Of a stretch of DNA of 64,000 nucleotides, positions 26,548-35,072 are shown one piece after another. The DNA comes from UKL13-3 sp943369665. GTDB taxonomy: Bacteria > Bacteroidota > Bacteroidia > UKL13-3. Where the stretch lies: positions 124,001 to 188,000 of the forward strand of contig CALRNX020000004.1 in the NCBI GenBank assembly GCA_943369665.1, read 5' to 3'. Position numbers and translations under genes: made by a program. The notes beneath the pieces are model-generated. The model was not told the DNA's origin. It saw nothing but the letters and a program-made list of their open reading frames with translations, and searched no databases. Positions within the stretch are counted from its first letter, which is position 1, and each line of letters opens with the position of its first letter.

Positions 26548-27129
26548 ATGAAAAAAATATTATTCTCTCTCTTCGCTGTTTCTCTTTTGGCTTTTGGTTT
26601 TGTGTATGCCATTAAACCTTCCCAAAAAATGACACCTCCTCCCAAAAGTTTTTATGATCTTTCCATTAAATCATTGGACGGAAAATCTGTTATCAAATTC
26701 AGCGACTTTAAAGGCAAAAAAGTGCTCTGTGTCAATACCGCTTCAGAGTGTGGCTTTACACCACAATATGCCGAACTTCAAAAGTTATCTGATAAATATA
26801 AAGACCAGCTTGTTGTGATCGGATTTCCATGCAATCAATTTGGTGAGCAAGAACCGGCTGATGCTGCTCAAATTGACAAATTTTGCAAAGCACGTTATGG
26901 TGTTACCTTTTTATTAACCGAAAAAATTGATGTAAAAGGTGAGCATCAAAATGATGTTTACAAATGGCTTAGCCAAAAAGAATATAATAAAGTAAAAGAT
27001 GTTAATGTGCGCTGGAACTTTGGCAAGTTTTTGATCGATGAAAAAGGAAAACTAATTGAATACTTCCCATCTCAGGTAACACCAATGGATCCTCAGATCA
27101 CAAGTCTTATTGAAAAACAACAAAAATAA
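26548..27129 (+). CDS. Glutathione peroxidase-family thiol peroxidase, exported
   Basis: 193 aa. An N-terminal hydrophobic segment (ILFSLFAVSLLAFGFVYA) indicates export or membrane anchoring. The catalytic Cys68 is in NTASECGFT, replacing the selenocysteine of animal enzymes. The CNQFGEQEP and WNFGKFLIDEKG motifs of the active site are intact. A further Cys113 (KFCKARYGVTF) could be a resolving cysteine. Family members of this kind usually take electrons from thioredoxin rather than glutathione, so a periplasmic peroxide-defence role is likely. It lies 33 bp after ispH, possibly co-transcribed, and ends before a strong terminator. Confidence 0.9.
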   Translation: MKKILFSLFAVSLLAFGFVYAIKPSQKMTPPPKSFYDLSIKSLDGKSVIKFSDFKGKKVLCVNTASECGFTPQYAELQKLSDKYKDQLVVIGFPCNQFGEQEPADAAQIDKFCKARYGVTFLLTEKIDVKGEHQNDVYKWLSQKEYNKVKDVNVRWNFGKFLIDEKGKLIEYFPSQVTPMDPQITSLIEKQQK

Positions 27130-27151
27130 CCCTCATATTTATTGTCATCAG

Positions 27152-27189
27152 AAACAGGCTATTTCATTCATGTTGAAATAGCCTGTTTT
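27152..27189 (+). terminator. Rho-independent terminator after the peroxidase gene
   Basis: A perfect 15-bp stem (AAACAGGCTATTTCA / its complement at 27174-27188) encloses a 7-nt loop and is followed by T residues. Confidence 0.85.
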
Positions 27190-27210
27190 ATGTAAAACCA
27201 ATACCGAACA

Positions 27211-28293
27211 ATGGCAGAACCTCTCAAAAACATGTATACCCCTCAATTGCTGGCCAAGCTGGCAACGATCATTGCTAAAAAATATAAGCCTTTTGATGAG
27301 CAGGCCTTTTTAAAAGATGTATTTAACAAACAATGGCCAACACTTGAACTCAAACAACGGATGCGGCATATTTCGCAAATGCTTCACAAGCATTTGCCTG
27401 TTTCTTATCCCAAACAAATAGCCATTCTGAAACCAATAGCAGAAGAGTTCAGCGGATTTCTGGCTTTGATATTTCCCGATTTTGTGGAAGTGTATGGTTT
27501 GGATGATTTTGCTACATCCATTGATGCCCTTGAGCATTTTACACAATACAGCAGTAGCGAATTCGCTGTTCGGCCTTTTATTATAAAGTATGAAAAACAA
27601 ATGGTGAAACAACATCTTGCCTGGGCAAAACATCACAATCATCATGTACGCAGATTGGCCAGTGAAGGGATTCGTCCACGCTTACCATGGGCGATGGCGT
27701 TACCTCAATTTAAAAAAGATCCGGCTGCCTTGCTCCCGATTCTTGAGTTATTAAAGCAAGATGAAAGCGAATACGTACGCAAGAGTGTAGCCAATAATCT
27801 TAATGATATTTCAAAAGACCATCCCGATATCGTATTGACCATTGTAAAAAAATGGCAAGGTATTTCACCCGAAACAAACTGGATTGTTAAGCATGCCAGC
27901 CGTGGCTTACTTAAGCAAGGACATACCGAAGCATTATCGGCTTTTGGTTTAAACAATAAGCTAAAAGCAACAGTAACCGGGTTAAAAACAAGTAAGACGG
28001 AGCTAAGTATTGGCGATCGCTTTGATTTTTCTTTCACTGTAACAATGCAAGAAAAAAAAATGCACCCGGTGCGGGTAGAGTACAAAGTATATTATATGAA
28101 AGCCAACGGAAAACAATCTGGGAAAATTTTTCAGGTAGGTACTTATGATATGAAGCCCCAGGCACAACTGAACATTAAACGAACGCATGCTTTTGTGGAT
28201 TTAACTACACGCAAACACCATACAGGAGCGCATAAACTGGTAATAGTGCTCAATGGAAAGGAAATGGCCGAGGTTCCTTTTACCCTTCATTAA
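27211..28293 (+). CDS. DNA alkylation repair glycosylase, AlkC-like, with C-terminal Ig-like domain
   Basis: 360 aa. Residues 1-250 are HEAT-like helical repeats of the AlkC/AlkD superfamily: IKYEKQMVKQHLAWAKHHNH, HVRRLASEGIRPRLPWA and YVRKSVANNLNDISKDHPD are characteristic. These glycosylases excise methylated bases such as 3-methyladenine. Residues of about 252-360 form a beta-rich domain (LSIGDRFDFSFTVTM, HPVRVEYKVYYMKANGK, KLVIVLNGKEMAEVPFTLH) matching the Ig-like DNA-clamping domain described for AlkC rather than AlkD. It lies just after a terminator, so it is likely a separate transcription unit. Activity is inferred from family. Confidence 0.82.
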   Translation: MAEPLKNMYTPQLLAKLATIIAKKYKPFDEQAFLKDVFNKQWPTLELKQRMRHISQMLHKHLPVSYPKQIAILKPIAEEFSGFLALIFPDFVEVYGLDDFATSIDALEHFTQYSSSEFAVRPFIIKYEKQMVKQHLAWAKHHNHHVRRLASEGIRPRLPWAMALPQFKKDPAALLPILELLKQDESEYVRKSVANNLNDISKDHPDIVLTIVKKWQGISPETNWIVKHASRGLLKQGHTEALSAFGLNNKLKATVTGLKTSKTELSIGDRFDFSFTVTMQEKKMHPVRVEYKVYYMKANGKQSGKIFQVGTYDMKPQAQLNIKRTHAFVDLTTRKHHTGAHKLVIVLNGKEMAEVPFTLH

Positions 28294-28322
28294 TTATTGT
28301 TCGTAAGCATACCATAAAATAT

Positions 28323-28332
28323 TATTTTCGCA
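28323..28332 (+). promoter_or_regulatory. Candidate -7 element for asd
   Basis: TATTTTCGCA lies 30 bp before the asd ATG and resembles the boxes before rfaE2 (TATTTTGCA) and ruvA (TATTTTAGCA). Confidence 0.3.
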
Positions 28333-28361
28333 GCCTCAAAAAAATAAACACGAAAAGAAAT

Positions 28362-29363
28362 ATGAAAGTAGCAGTTGTTGGAGCAACAGGTTTAGTAGGA
28401 ACCGTAATGTTAAAAGTTTTAGCCGAAAGAAATTTTCCCGTAACAGAGTTAATTCCTGTTGCTTCAGAAAAGTCTGTAGGTAAGAAACTTTCATGGAAGG
28501 GTACCGAATATACTGTGCACAGCATGGAACAAGCAATTGCTGCCAAACCTCATATTGCATTATTTTCCGCAGGAGGCGCTACATCATTGGAGTGGGCCCC
28601 GAAATTTGCTGAGGCAGGCATATTTGTGATCGATAATTCATCGGCCTGGCGCATGGATCCAACCAAAAAATTAATTGTTCCCGAAGTAAATGCAGATGCG
28701 CTTACCATCAACGATAAAATTATTGCCAATCCGAACTGCTCTACGATTCAGATGGTTTTGGTGTTAAACCCGCTACACAAAGCTTATGGTATTAAACGTG
28801 TAGTCGTTTCTACCTACCAAAGTGTAACCGGTACGGGTGTAAAAGCTGTTCAGCAATTGGAGAACGAACGGAATGGAATAGCTGGCGAAATGGCTTATAA
28901 ATTCCCGATCGATAAAAATGCGATTCCGCAAATTGATGTATTTATGGATAATGGTTACACCAAAGAAGAAATGAAAATGGTGAACGAAACCAAAAAAATA
29001 TTGCGTGACGACTCGGTAAAAGTAACAGCAACCTGTGTGCGCATTCCTGTGATGGGAGGCCATAGCGAAAGTGTGAATATTGAATTTGCTAACCCATTTA
29101 ATGATGCCGATATAAAAACACTTCTTGCTCAAACAAGTGGTGTTACGGTAAAAGATAATCCTGAAAAGTTCGAATACCCGATGCCTCTTATTGATGCAGA
29201 TGGAAAAGATGATGTTTTTGTAGGACGTATCCGGAGGGATGAAACACAACCCAATGCATTGAACTTATGGATCGTTGCTGATAATTTAAGAAAAGGAGCT
29301 GCAACAAATGCTGTACAGATTGCCGAGTATTTAGTTAAACAGTTGATGGTTCACCGTTCATAA
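28362..29363 (+). CDS. asd: Aspartate-semialdehyde dehydrogenase
   Basis: 333 aa. It reduces aspartyl phosphate to aspartate semialdehyde with NADPH, the branch step to lysine/diaminopimelate, threonine and methionine. The N-terminal Rossmann motif is VAVVGATGLVGTVM. The catalytic Cys126 is in IANPNCSTIQ. The conserved VSTYQSVTG and the GGHSESVNIEF segment with the catalytic His follow. It is directly followed by the cytochrome b5-like gene with a 3-bp gap. Confidence 0.95.
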   Translation: MKVAVVGATGLVGTVMLKVLAERNFPVTELIPVASEKSVGKKLSWKGTEYTVHSMEQAIAAKPHIALFSAGGATSLEWAPKFAEAGIFVIDNSSAWRMDPTKKLIVPEVNADALTINDKIIANPNCSTIQMVLVLNPLHKAYGIKRVVVSTYQSVTGTGVKAVQQLENERNGIAGEMAYKFPIDKNAIPQIDVFMDNGYTKEEMKMVNETKKILRDDSVKVTATCVRIPVMGGHSESVNIEFANPFNDADIKTLLAQTSGVTVKDNPEKFEYPMPLIDADGKDDVFVGRIRRDETQPNALNLWIVADNLRKGAATNAVQIAEYLVKQLMVHRS

Positions 29364-29366
29364 CTT

Positions 29367-29603
29367 ATGGAACTTCCTCACTATACCCGCTCTCAGCTTG
29401 CCTTACGAAACGGGCAAGACAAGCCGGAAATCTGGGTTGCGTTTAAAGGGATTATTTATGATGTAAGCAAAAGCAGGTTGTGGCGTAATGGAAAACACTA
29501 CGAACACTGGGCTGGACAAGATCTTACACACGAACTTAAAGATGCTCCACACACCCAAACCGTGTTTGATAAATTTGAAGCAATTGGAAAACTCCTTGCT
29601 TAA
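29367..29603 (+). CDS. Small cytochrome b5-like heme-binding domain protein
   Basis: 78 aa. The entire protein is one domain: YTRSQLALRNGQDKPEIWVA, then FKGIIYDVSKSRLWRNGKHY, then AGQDLTHELKDAPHT. This matches bacterial members of the cytochrome b5-like heme/steroid-binding family. Possible ligands include His57 and other histidines in the HYEHWAGQD and DAPHTQ segments. There is no signal peptide or membrane segment, so it is cytoplasmic. It starts 3 bp after asd and probably shares its transcript. Partner and function unknown. Confidence 0.8.
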   Translation: MELPHYTRSQLALRNGQDKPEIWVAFKGIIYDVSKSRLWRNGKHYEHWAGQDLTHELKDAPHTQTVFDKFEAIGKLLA

Positions 29604-29651
29604 TTTGCTTAAACAAGCTGCATTTGCTTAATTCACATTTTTAATTGTACC

Positions 29652-30269
29652 ATGCCAACCAAAGCACTTTCATTCGAACCCTATTTAAGCAAAGCCATGA
29701 ACTATAAAGCTTATATGGCGTTGATGCAGGACTTGCTTTCAGAAAACAGAACTACCGGCCCAAATCAGGCTGCTGAATTGGTAGAATATACCCGTTTGAA
29801 CTTTCATCGAATGGAGCGCTTAAACAAGACAATTGTATTGAGTGCCGAATTGGAATCTGCTTTGCAGCAATTAAAAAAACGTTGGACATGGCTGGTCATT
29901 TCGGAAGCTTGGTGTGGAGATGCTGCCCAAACGATTCCATTGATGCATGCAATAAGCGTTGCATCTAAGGGTAAAATTGATGTGAAATTAGTTTTGCGCG
30001 ATGAAAACCTGGAACTGATGGACGCTTTTTTAACCAATGGAGGCAGGGCTATTCCTGTACTTATTTGTATTGACACCGAAACATTGGAGAATATTGGAAA
30101 ATGGGGACCACGACCTGCCGTTGCCCAAAAAATGGTAATAGACTTCAAACAAAACCCGACACAGGATTTAGTGCAATTTAAAACCATGCTGCATACCTGG
30201 TATGCAAAAGATAAAACCAACTCGCAACAACAAGAAATGGCCACTCTGATCAAAAAATGGGGCCATTAA
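29652..30269 (+). CDS. Thioredoxin-family protein
   Basis: 205 aa, without signal peptide. The fold core is WLVISEAWCGDAAQTIPLMH, equivalent to the thioredoxin active-site strand and helix, but the active site has a single Cys (WCGDA) instead of CxxC. Further on the strand pair VKLVLRDENLELMDAFLTNG and the cis-Pro segment RAIPVLICID fit the fold. This group is widespread in Bacteroidota and Firmicutes as 'thioredoxin family protein'. With one cysteine it is unlikely to be a dithiol reductase; a monothiol or scaffold function is possible. Confidence 0.8.
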   Translation: MPTKALSFEPYLSKAMNYKAYMALMQDLLSENRTTGPNQAAELVEYTRLNFHRMERLNKTIVLSAELESALQQLKKRWTWLVISEAWCGDAAQTIPLMHAISVASKGKIDVKLVLRDENLELMDAFLTNGGRAIPVLICIDTETLENIGKWGPRPAVAQKMVIDFKQNPTQDLVQFKTMLHTWYAKDKTNSQQQEMATLIKKWGH

Positions 30270-30271
30270 AC

Positions 30272-30997
30272 CTAAGCAGATTTTTTCTTCTTCATCTTAA
30301 ACATAAACAATTGCGCAGGTTTGTGCATCACTCCTTTCTGTTTTTCATCCAGCGCAATTAACTCTTCGTCTTTCTTGATCCGTTTCACAAAATTGCGTTT
30401 GTCAAAAGGTGTGTTCAAAACCACTTCATATAAGCTTTGCAATTGGCGCAATGTAAATTTCTTTGGGAGTAACTGTTGGGCAATATCATTTTGATATATC
30501 CTGTCGCGAACATCTTCGGTTGCCTTTTTGACGATCTGATTGTGGTCGAACGCCAAAGGAGGAACACGCTTGATGCTCCGCCATACCACATTTTTGGCAA
30601 ATGAACCCGCTTCGGGTTTGATCATTTCCTTGCGTACCAAAGTATAATATGAAACCGTAATTACACGTGCATCAGGGTCGCTTCGGTAAAACTTAAGCCA
30701 TTCAATATCCTTTTCCTGTTTCACACGCATCGGGTCGCCAAACGAAAAAAACTGGCGAAGGTGTAAACCCTCAACATGTGTAAGCTCTTTTAATACCCGC
30801 ACCGCTGCATCATCCAAGCTCTCATCTTCGTTCACCAGATCACCGGGTAAGGCAAACTGAGGAACATAAGGGTGGGTGGAGTTTTGTGAGGGTTCCTTTT
30901 GCTCGATCAGCAAAACTTCCAATTTATCTTCATCTTCATTATATCCGAAAATGACGCAATCGACTGAAATATGATTTTTAAAAGAGGTGTTTGTCAT
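30272..30997 (-). CDS. Nudix-fold transcriptional regulator (NrtR/AraR type) with degenerate catalytic box
   Basis: 241 aa. Residues 8-150 form a Nudix domain: VDCVIFGYNEDEDKLEVLLI, then QFALPGDLVNEDESLDDAAV and RVLKELTHVEG. Against the canonical GX5EX7REUXEEXGU the box keeps Glu59, Arg67 and Glu71 but has Asp53, Val68, Leu72 and His74 in place of Gly, Glu, Glu and Gly, so hydrolysis is unlikely. Residues of about 165-225 (KKFTLRQLQSLYEVVLNT, FDKRNFVKRIKKD) are the winged-helix domain of NrtR-family regulators. It is divergent from the alpha-glucan operon, with a palindrome in the shared region. NrtR-type regulators control sugar loci in Bacteroidota (AraR), so it probably senses a sugar or sugar phosphate and controls this locus. 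Confidence 0.82.
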   Translation of the reverse strand: MTNTSFKNHISVDCVIFGYNEDEDKLEVLLIEQKEPSQNSTHPYVPQFALPGDLVNEDESLDDAAVRVLKELTHVEGLHLRQFFSFGDPMRVKQEKDIEWLKFYRSDPDARVITVSYYTLVRKEMIKPEAGSFAKNVVWRSIKRVPPLAFDHNQIVKKATEDVRDRIYQNDIAQQLLPKKFTLRQLQSLYEVVLNTPFDKRNFVKRIKKDEELIALDEKQKGVMHKPAQLFMFKMKKKKSA

Positions 30998-31075
30998 GAG
31001 TATCTAATGCCAGGGTATGTTTAGGCCTATATTAGCCACGATATTAGGCAATATCTTCTAAAAATAAAAAAGGAC

Positions 31076-31095
31076 TAATTGTACTTTGTACATTA
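31076..31095. promoter_or_regulatory. Candidate operator in the regulator/kinase intergenic region
   Basis: TAATTGTACTTTGTACATTA contains the perfect inverted repeat TGTA-CTTTG-TACA. It overlaps the -33 TTG of the kinase operon promoter, which fits a repressor site. A second site with the same layout lies at 43874-43894. Confidence 0.55.
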
Positions 31096-31114
31096 AGTCA
31101 AAATACTATATTTG
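31086..31114 (+). promoter_or_regulatory. Promoter of the maltose phosphorylase operon
   Basis: TTG at 31086-31088, 18 bp, then TATATTTG at 31107-31114: an exact match to the Bacteroidota TTG / TAnnTTTG promoter. The start codon is 54 bp further on; the leader holds an imperfect palindrome (TTGGGTATAAATGCCCAA, 31124-31141). Confidence 0.65.
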
Positions 31115-31168
31115 AACTTATGCTTGGGTATAAATGCCCAACTGTATCCTTAAACTAAAAACCACACG

Positions 31169-32035
31169 ATGAAATTTGTTGTAGAAAGTGGATCAACAAA
31201 AGCCAACTGGGCGTTGGTAAATGCCGAAGGAAGTATTATAGATACCTTTGATACAATGGGATTTAATCCCTTTTTTCACAGCTCCGATTTTATTGGCAAA
31301 CAGATTCAGAAAAACGCGCCCTTAAGTGCCACCGCTGCTATTGTTGACGAAGTATATTTTTATGGTGCCGGTTGTTCAAGCGATCATTACAAACAGGTTG
31401 TAGCTCATGGATTGATGCAGGTATTTACCAATGCCAGCATTCATGTTGATCACGACCTCGTGGCTGCTGCATATTCAACTTATACAGGTGAACCGTGCAT
31501 CAGTTGTATCATTGGCACCGGGTCCAACTCCTGCTTCTTTGACGGACATAGCCTGCATGAAGAAGTTCCTGCATTGGCATATATTTTAGGAGATGAAGCA
31601 AGTGGAAGTTACTTTGGTAAGAAGCTGTTGACAGATTATTTATACAAAAAACTACCGCAACCAATTGCCGATGATTTTGAAGACAGCTACCTGTTATCAA
31701 AAGCCATTGTGTTCGAAAATGTATACCAAAAACCTCATGCCAATGTATACTTGGCAAGCTTTACCCCCTTTGTAGGCAAACACAAAACACATCCATATTT
31801 TGCTCAAATGATATATGGTGGGATGAAATTGTTTTTGCAAAACCATGTATGTTGTTTCGAAAACTACAAAACCGTTCCTACGCATTTTGTTGGCTCGGTA
31901 GCTTATCATTTCAGCGATGTATTGGAGCAAGTTGCGGCCGAGTTAGAAGTCAAAGTTGGTCTTATTATTTGCCAACCCATCGAACAACTTGTGGCCTATC
32001 ATGTAAAATATTTGTTTTTAAAGCAAAATGCATAG
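31169..32035 (+). CDS. BadF/BadG/GlcNAc-kinase-type sugar kinase
   Basis: 288 aa, ASKHA-fold ATPase. The phosphate-1 motif VVESGSTKANWALVN is at the N-terminus, followed by YFYGAGCSSDHY, the DHDLVAAAYST strand with the catalytic Asp, the IIGTGSNSCFFDG phosphate-2 segment and ILGDEASGSYFGKKLL. The family includes N-acetylglucosamine kinases. Here it heads the operon with beta-phosphoglucomutase and GH65 maltose phosphorylase, which releases one free glucose per maltose, so it may serve as the glucokinase of the pathway; that specificity is inference. It overlaps the next gene by 8 bp. Confidence 0.8.
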   Translation: MKFVVESGSTKANWALVNAEGSIIDTFDTMGFNPFFHSSDFIGKQIQKNAPLSATAAIVDEVYFYGAGCSSDHYKQVVAHGLMQVFTNASIHVDHDLVAAAYSTYTGEPCISCIIGTGSNSCFFDGHSLHEEVPALAYILGDEASGSYFGKKLLTDYLYKKLPQPIADDFEDSYLLSKAIVFENVYQKPHANVYLASFTPFVGKHKTHPYFAQMIYGGMKLFLQNHVCCFENYKTVPTHFVGSVAYHFSDVLEQVAAELEVKVGLIICQPIEQLVAYHVKYLFLKQNA

Positions 32036-32699
32036 TCCCATTAAAGCTTGCCTGTTCGATCTGGATGGCGTACTGATTGATACGGCCAAATATCATTATA
32101 TCGCCTGGAAACGCCTGGCCCAAAGTTTAGGAGTGGAATTTACTGAACACGATAACGAACAACTTAAAGGTGTGAGTCGTGTGGAATCACTTGAGTACAT
32201 TTTAACAAAAGGAAATATACAATTACCACAAGTTAAAAAAGAGGAGTTGATGGATGCTAAAAACACCTGGTATTTAGAATTGGTTGCCACAATGAAACCC
32301 GAAGAATTGTTGCCCAATGTGCGGGAATTTTTAACAGAACTAAAATCGCACAATATTTTAATCGGGCTAGGTTCGTCCAGCAAAAATGCACAGATGATCT
32401 TAGACAAAACCGGGATCCATAAATACTTTGACACAGTGGTAGATGGTCGTCATACAACACACTCCAAACCGCATCCAGAAGTGTTTTTAACGGGAGCAAA
32501 ACAACTACATGTGCAACCATCACAAACGGTTGTGTTTGAAGATGCCGTAAGTGGAATTGCAGCGGCACTGGCCGGAGGCTTTTATGCAATCGGATTAGGC
32601 GACCCGCAAGTACTAAAACAAGCACATGTTGTTATTCCTTCATTGCAAGGTTTTAACTATACACAACTACAATCATTACCTATTTTCGAGAGAGCGTAA
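32028..32699 (+). CDS. pgmB: Beta-phosphoglucomutase
   Basis: 223 aa, HAD superfamily with C1 cap. It converts beta-glucose-1-phosphate to glucose-6-phosphate through a phospho-aspartate. The nucleophile and acid/base pair is in CLFDLDGVLIDTAKYH (Asp11, Asp13). The cap segment LKGVSRVESLEYIL is specific for beta-PGM. The phosphate-binding GLGSSSKNA and the Mg-binding VFEDAVSGIAAALAGG follow. Its substrate is exactly the product of the inverting maltose phosphorylase encoded 3 bp downstream. Confidence 0.93.
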   Translation: MHSPIKACLFDLDGVLIDTAKYHYIAWKRLAQSLGVEFTEHDNEQLKGVSRVESLEYILTKGNIQLPQVKKEELMDAKNTWYLELVATMKPEELLPNVREFLTELKSHNILIGLGSSSKNAQMILDKTGIHKYFDTVVDGRHTTHSKPHPEVFLTGAKQLHVQPSQTVVFEDAVSGIAAALAGGFYAIGLGDPQVLKQAHVVIPSLQGFNYTQLQSLPIFERA

Positions 32700-32702
32700 C
32701 AC

Positions 32703-35021
32703 ATGAAAAAGTATTACAAAGAAGACGAGTGGAATATTATTGAAGAAGGCTTTGATGCCTCGATGCACGAAAGCAGCGAAAGCATGTTTAGCATTGGCAA
32801 TGGCAAGATGGGCCAACGAGCCATGTTTGAAGAGTATTATAGTGGAAAAACGCTGGAAGGAATCTATATAGCCGGAGTATATTATCCCGATAAAACGCGT
32901 GTAGGTTGGTGGAAAAACGGCTACCCCGAGTATTTTGCCAAAGTATTGAACAGCCCAAATTGGTTGGGGGTAGATATTCAAATCGGCAGTGAACGCCTGG
33001 ACCTAAATACTTGTAAAGTGCGCAACTTTGAACGAAAGTTGGATATGCAACATTCTGTTCTATCTCGCTCCTTTATTGCCATCTTTCCTTCGGGAAAAGA
33101 AATTGAAGTGCACACCGAGCGTTTTGTAAGCCGTGTGGATGATGAGATCGGAGCAATACGCTATTGTGTAAAAGCATTGAACTTTACCGATACGATCACC
33201 TGTACCACAAGTATCAATGCCAATGTAAAGAACAAAGATTCGAATTACGATGAAGTGTTTTGGGATGGTATTGAAGAAATTATAAAGGGCGAAAGAGCCT
33301 TCGTTGGAGTGCGCACCAAAAAACTCGGATTCGAAGTATATGAGGGGTTTACCACTACGTATCAAAAAAACAATGAAACCATTAAATTGGTTCCCTCATC
33401 AAGCAAAAAAGAAAAATATGTTTCTTTTTCGGTAGCCACGGCCATTAATGAAGGTGAGACTTTTGAGATCAATAAATATGTGAGTGTTGTATCGAGTATG
33501 TATTATTCGGATGCTCAACTGAAAGATGCCTGCAATAAAAATTTAGATACCGCCACCGCAAAAGGTTATGAGCAATTGCGCAATGAGCATGCCATTTCCT
33601 GGGAACAACTATGGGAACAATGTGATGTGCAAATTAAAGGTGATGTTGCCGCACAACAAGCCATTCGTTTCAATATTTTACAACTCAATCAAACTTATTC
33701 CGGCAAAGATCACCGGTTAAACATCGGACCAAAAGGGTTTACAGGCGAAAAATACGGAGGGTCAACTTATTGGGATACGGAAGCTTATTGCATCCCCTTT
33801 TATTTGGGAACCAACCACCAGAAAGTTGCACGACAATTATTACAGTATCGCTATAATCAATTGCCCAAAGCAATTGAAAATGCTGCCAAACTAGGATTTA
33901 CAAATGGTGCTGCATTGTACCCAATGGTAACCATGAATGGCGAAGAATGCCACAATGAATGGGAAATTACATTTGAGGAAATTCACCGCAACGGAGCCAT
34001 CGCATATGCCATTTACAATTACATAAACTACACAGGTGATCATTCTTATTTGTGGGAAGGTGGCAGCGAAGTCCTCATTGGTATTGCACGTTTTTGGGCT
34101 CAACGTATCCATTGGAGCGATGCAAAAAAACAATATGTAATGCATGGCGTTACTGGCCCCAATGAATATGAAAACAACGTAAACAATAATTGGTATACCA
34201 ACTATATCGCTTGTTGGTGCATGCAATACGCAGCACAAGCCATGGCCGAAGTAAAAGAGCATTATCCCAAGGCTTATGAAGGCTTATTGATCAAAACAAA
34301 ATTTGCAGAAGCAGAAGAACTTGCCAATTGGAAACATATTTGTGAAAACATGTTTTACCCTACAAGTGAAGAATTGGGCATCTTTTTACAACAAGAAGGT
34401 TATTTAGACAAAGAGCAAATCCTGGCAAAAGATCTAAACCCCAAAGAAAGACCCATTAATCAACATTGGAGTTGGGATAGAATTTTACGCTCCTGTTTTA
34501 TTAAACAGGCTGACGTTTTACAAGGGCTGTACTTTTTTGAAGATCAATTTGACCTTGATACACTCAAACGTAATTTTGATTATTATGAACCTCGTACGGT
34601 TCATGAAAGTTCGCTCTCGCCTTGTGTGCATGCAATATTGGCAGCCAAACTGGGTTATGAAGAAAAAGCATATGAAATGTACTTACGCACTTCGCGGTTG
34701 GATTTGGATGACTACAACCACGAGGCTCATGAAGGTTTGCATATAACAAGTATGGCCGGAACCTGGATGAGTGTGATACAAGGATTTGGTGGTATGCGTG
34801 TAATTGAAGGGAAATTGCATTTTGAGCCCATGATTCCAAAACAATGGGATTCGTTTTCATTTAACATACGATTCAGGGGTAGGGTCATCAAAGTATCCAT
34901 TACTCAAACGGAAATGACCATAGAATTATTAAGTGGTGATCAAACGGAAGTGGTTCTTAACAAAAAATCACATATTATTACGGTAAATAACAATGCTTTT
35001 ATGGCACATCATGTTAACTAA
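32703..35021 (+). CDS. GH65 maltose phosphorylase
   Basis: 772 aa, the normal length for family 65 phosphorylases. It cleaves maltose with phosphate, with inversion, giving beta-glucose-1-phosphate and glucose in the cytoplasm (no signal peptide). The general acid is Glu488 in HGVTGPNEYENNVNNNWYTN (position 482 onward), matching the catalytic Glu of characterised maltose phosphorylases. Other family segments are GGSTYWDTEAYCIPFYLGT, NEWEITFEEIHRNGAIAYAI and HESSLSPCVHAILAA. GH65 also includes trehalose and kojibiose phosphorylases; maltose is preferred because the locus is for alpha-glucan, but the sequence alone is not decisive. It is flanked by pgmB and GH13 genes. Confidence 0.88.
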   Translation: MKKYYKEDEWNIIEEGFDASMHESSESMFSIGNGKMGQRAMFEEYYSGKTLEGIYIAGVYYPDKTRVGWWKNGYPEYFAKVLNSPNWLGVDIQIGSERLDLNTCKVRNFERKLDMQHSVLSRSFIAIFPSGKEIEVHTERFVSRVDDEIGAIRYCVKALNFTDTITCTTSINANVKNKDSNYDEVFWDGIEEIIKGERAFVGVRTKKLGFEVYEGFTTTYQKNNETIKLVPSSSKKEKYVSFSVATAINEGETFEINKYVSVVSSMYYSDAQLKDACNKNLDTATAKGYEQLRNEHAISWEQLWEQCDVQIKGDVAAQQAIRFNILQLNQTYSGKDHRLNIGPKGFTGEKYGGSTYWDTEAYCIPFYLGTNHQKVARQLLQYRYNQLPKAIENAAKLGFTNGAALYPMVTMNGEECHNEWEITFEEIHRNGAIAYAIYNYINYTGDHSYLWEGGSEVLIGIARFWAQRIHWSDAKKQYVMHGVTGPNEYENNVNNNWYTNYIACWCMQYAAQAMAEVKEHYPKAYEGLLIKTKFAEAEELANWKHICENMFYPTSEELGIFLQQEGYLDKEQILAKDLNPKERPINQHWSWDRILRSCFIKQADVLQGLYFFEDQFDLDTLKRNFDYYEPRTVHESSLSPCVHAILAAKLGYEEKAYEMYLRTSRLDLDDYNHEAHEGLHITSMAGTWMSVIQGFGGMRVIEGKLHFEPMIPKQWDSFSFNIRFRGRVIKVSITQTEMTIELLSGDQTEVVLNKKSHIITVNNNAFMAHHVN

Positions 35022-35072
35022 TTAAAGATGGTAAAAGCCTTGTTACATATCATACCTTAATGAATTTATTAC

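Noticed and set aside
28773..29249. 158-codon minus-strand reading frame opposite asd
   Set aside because: It is an antisense shadow of a conserved enzyme gene.
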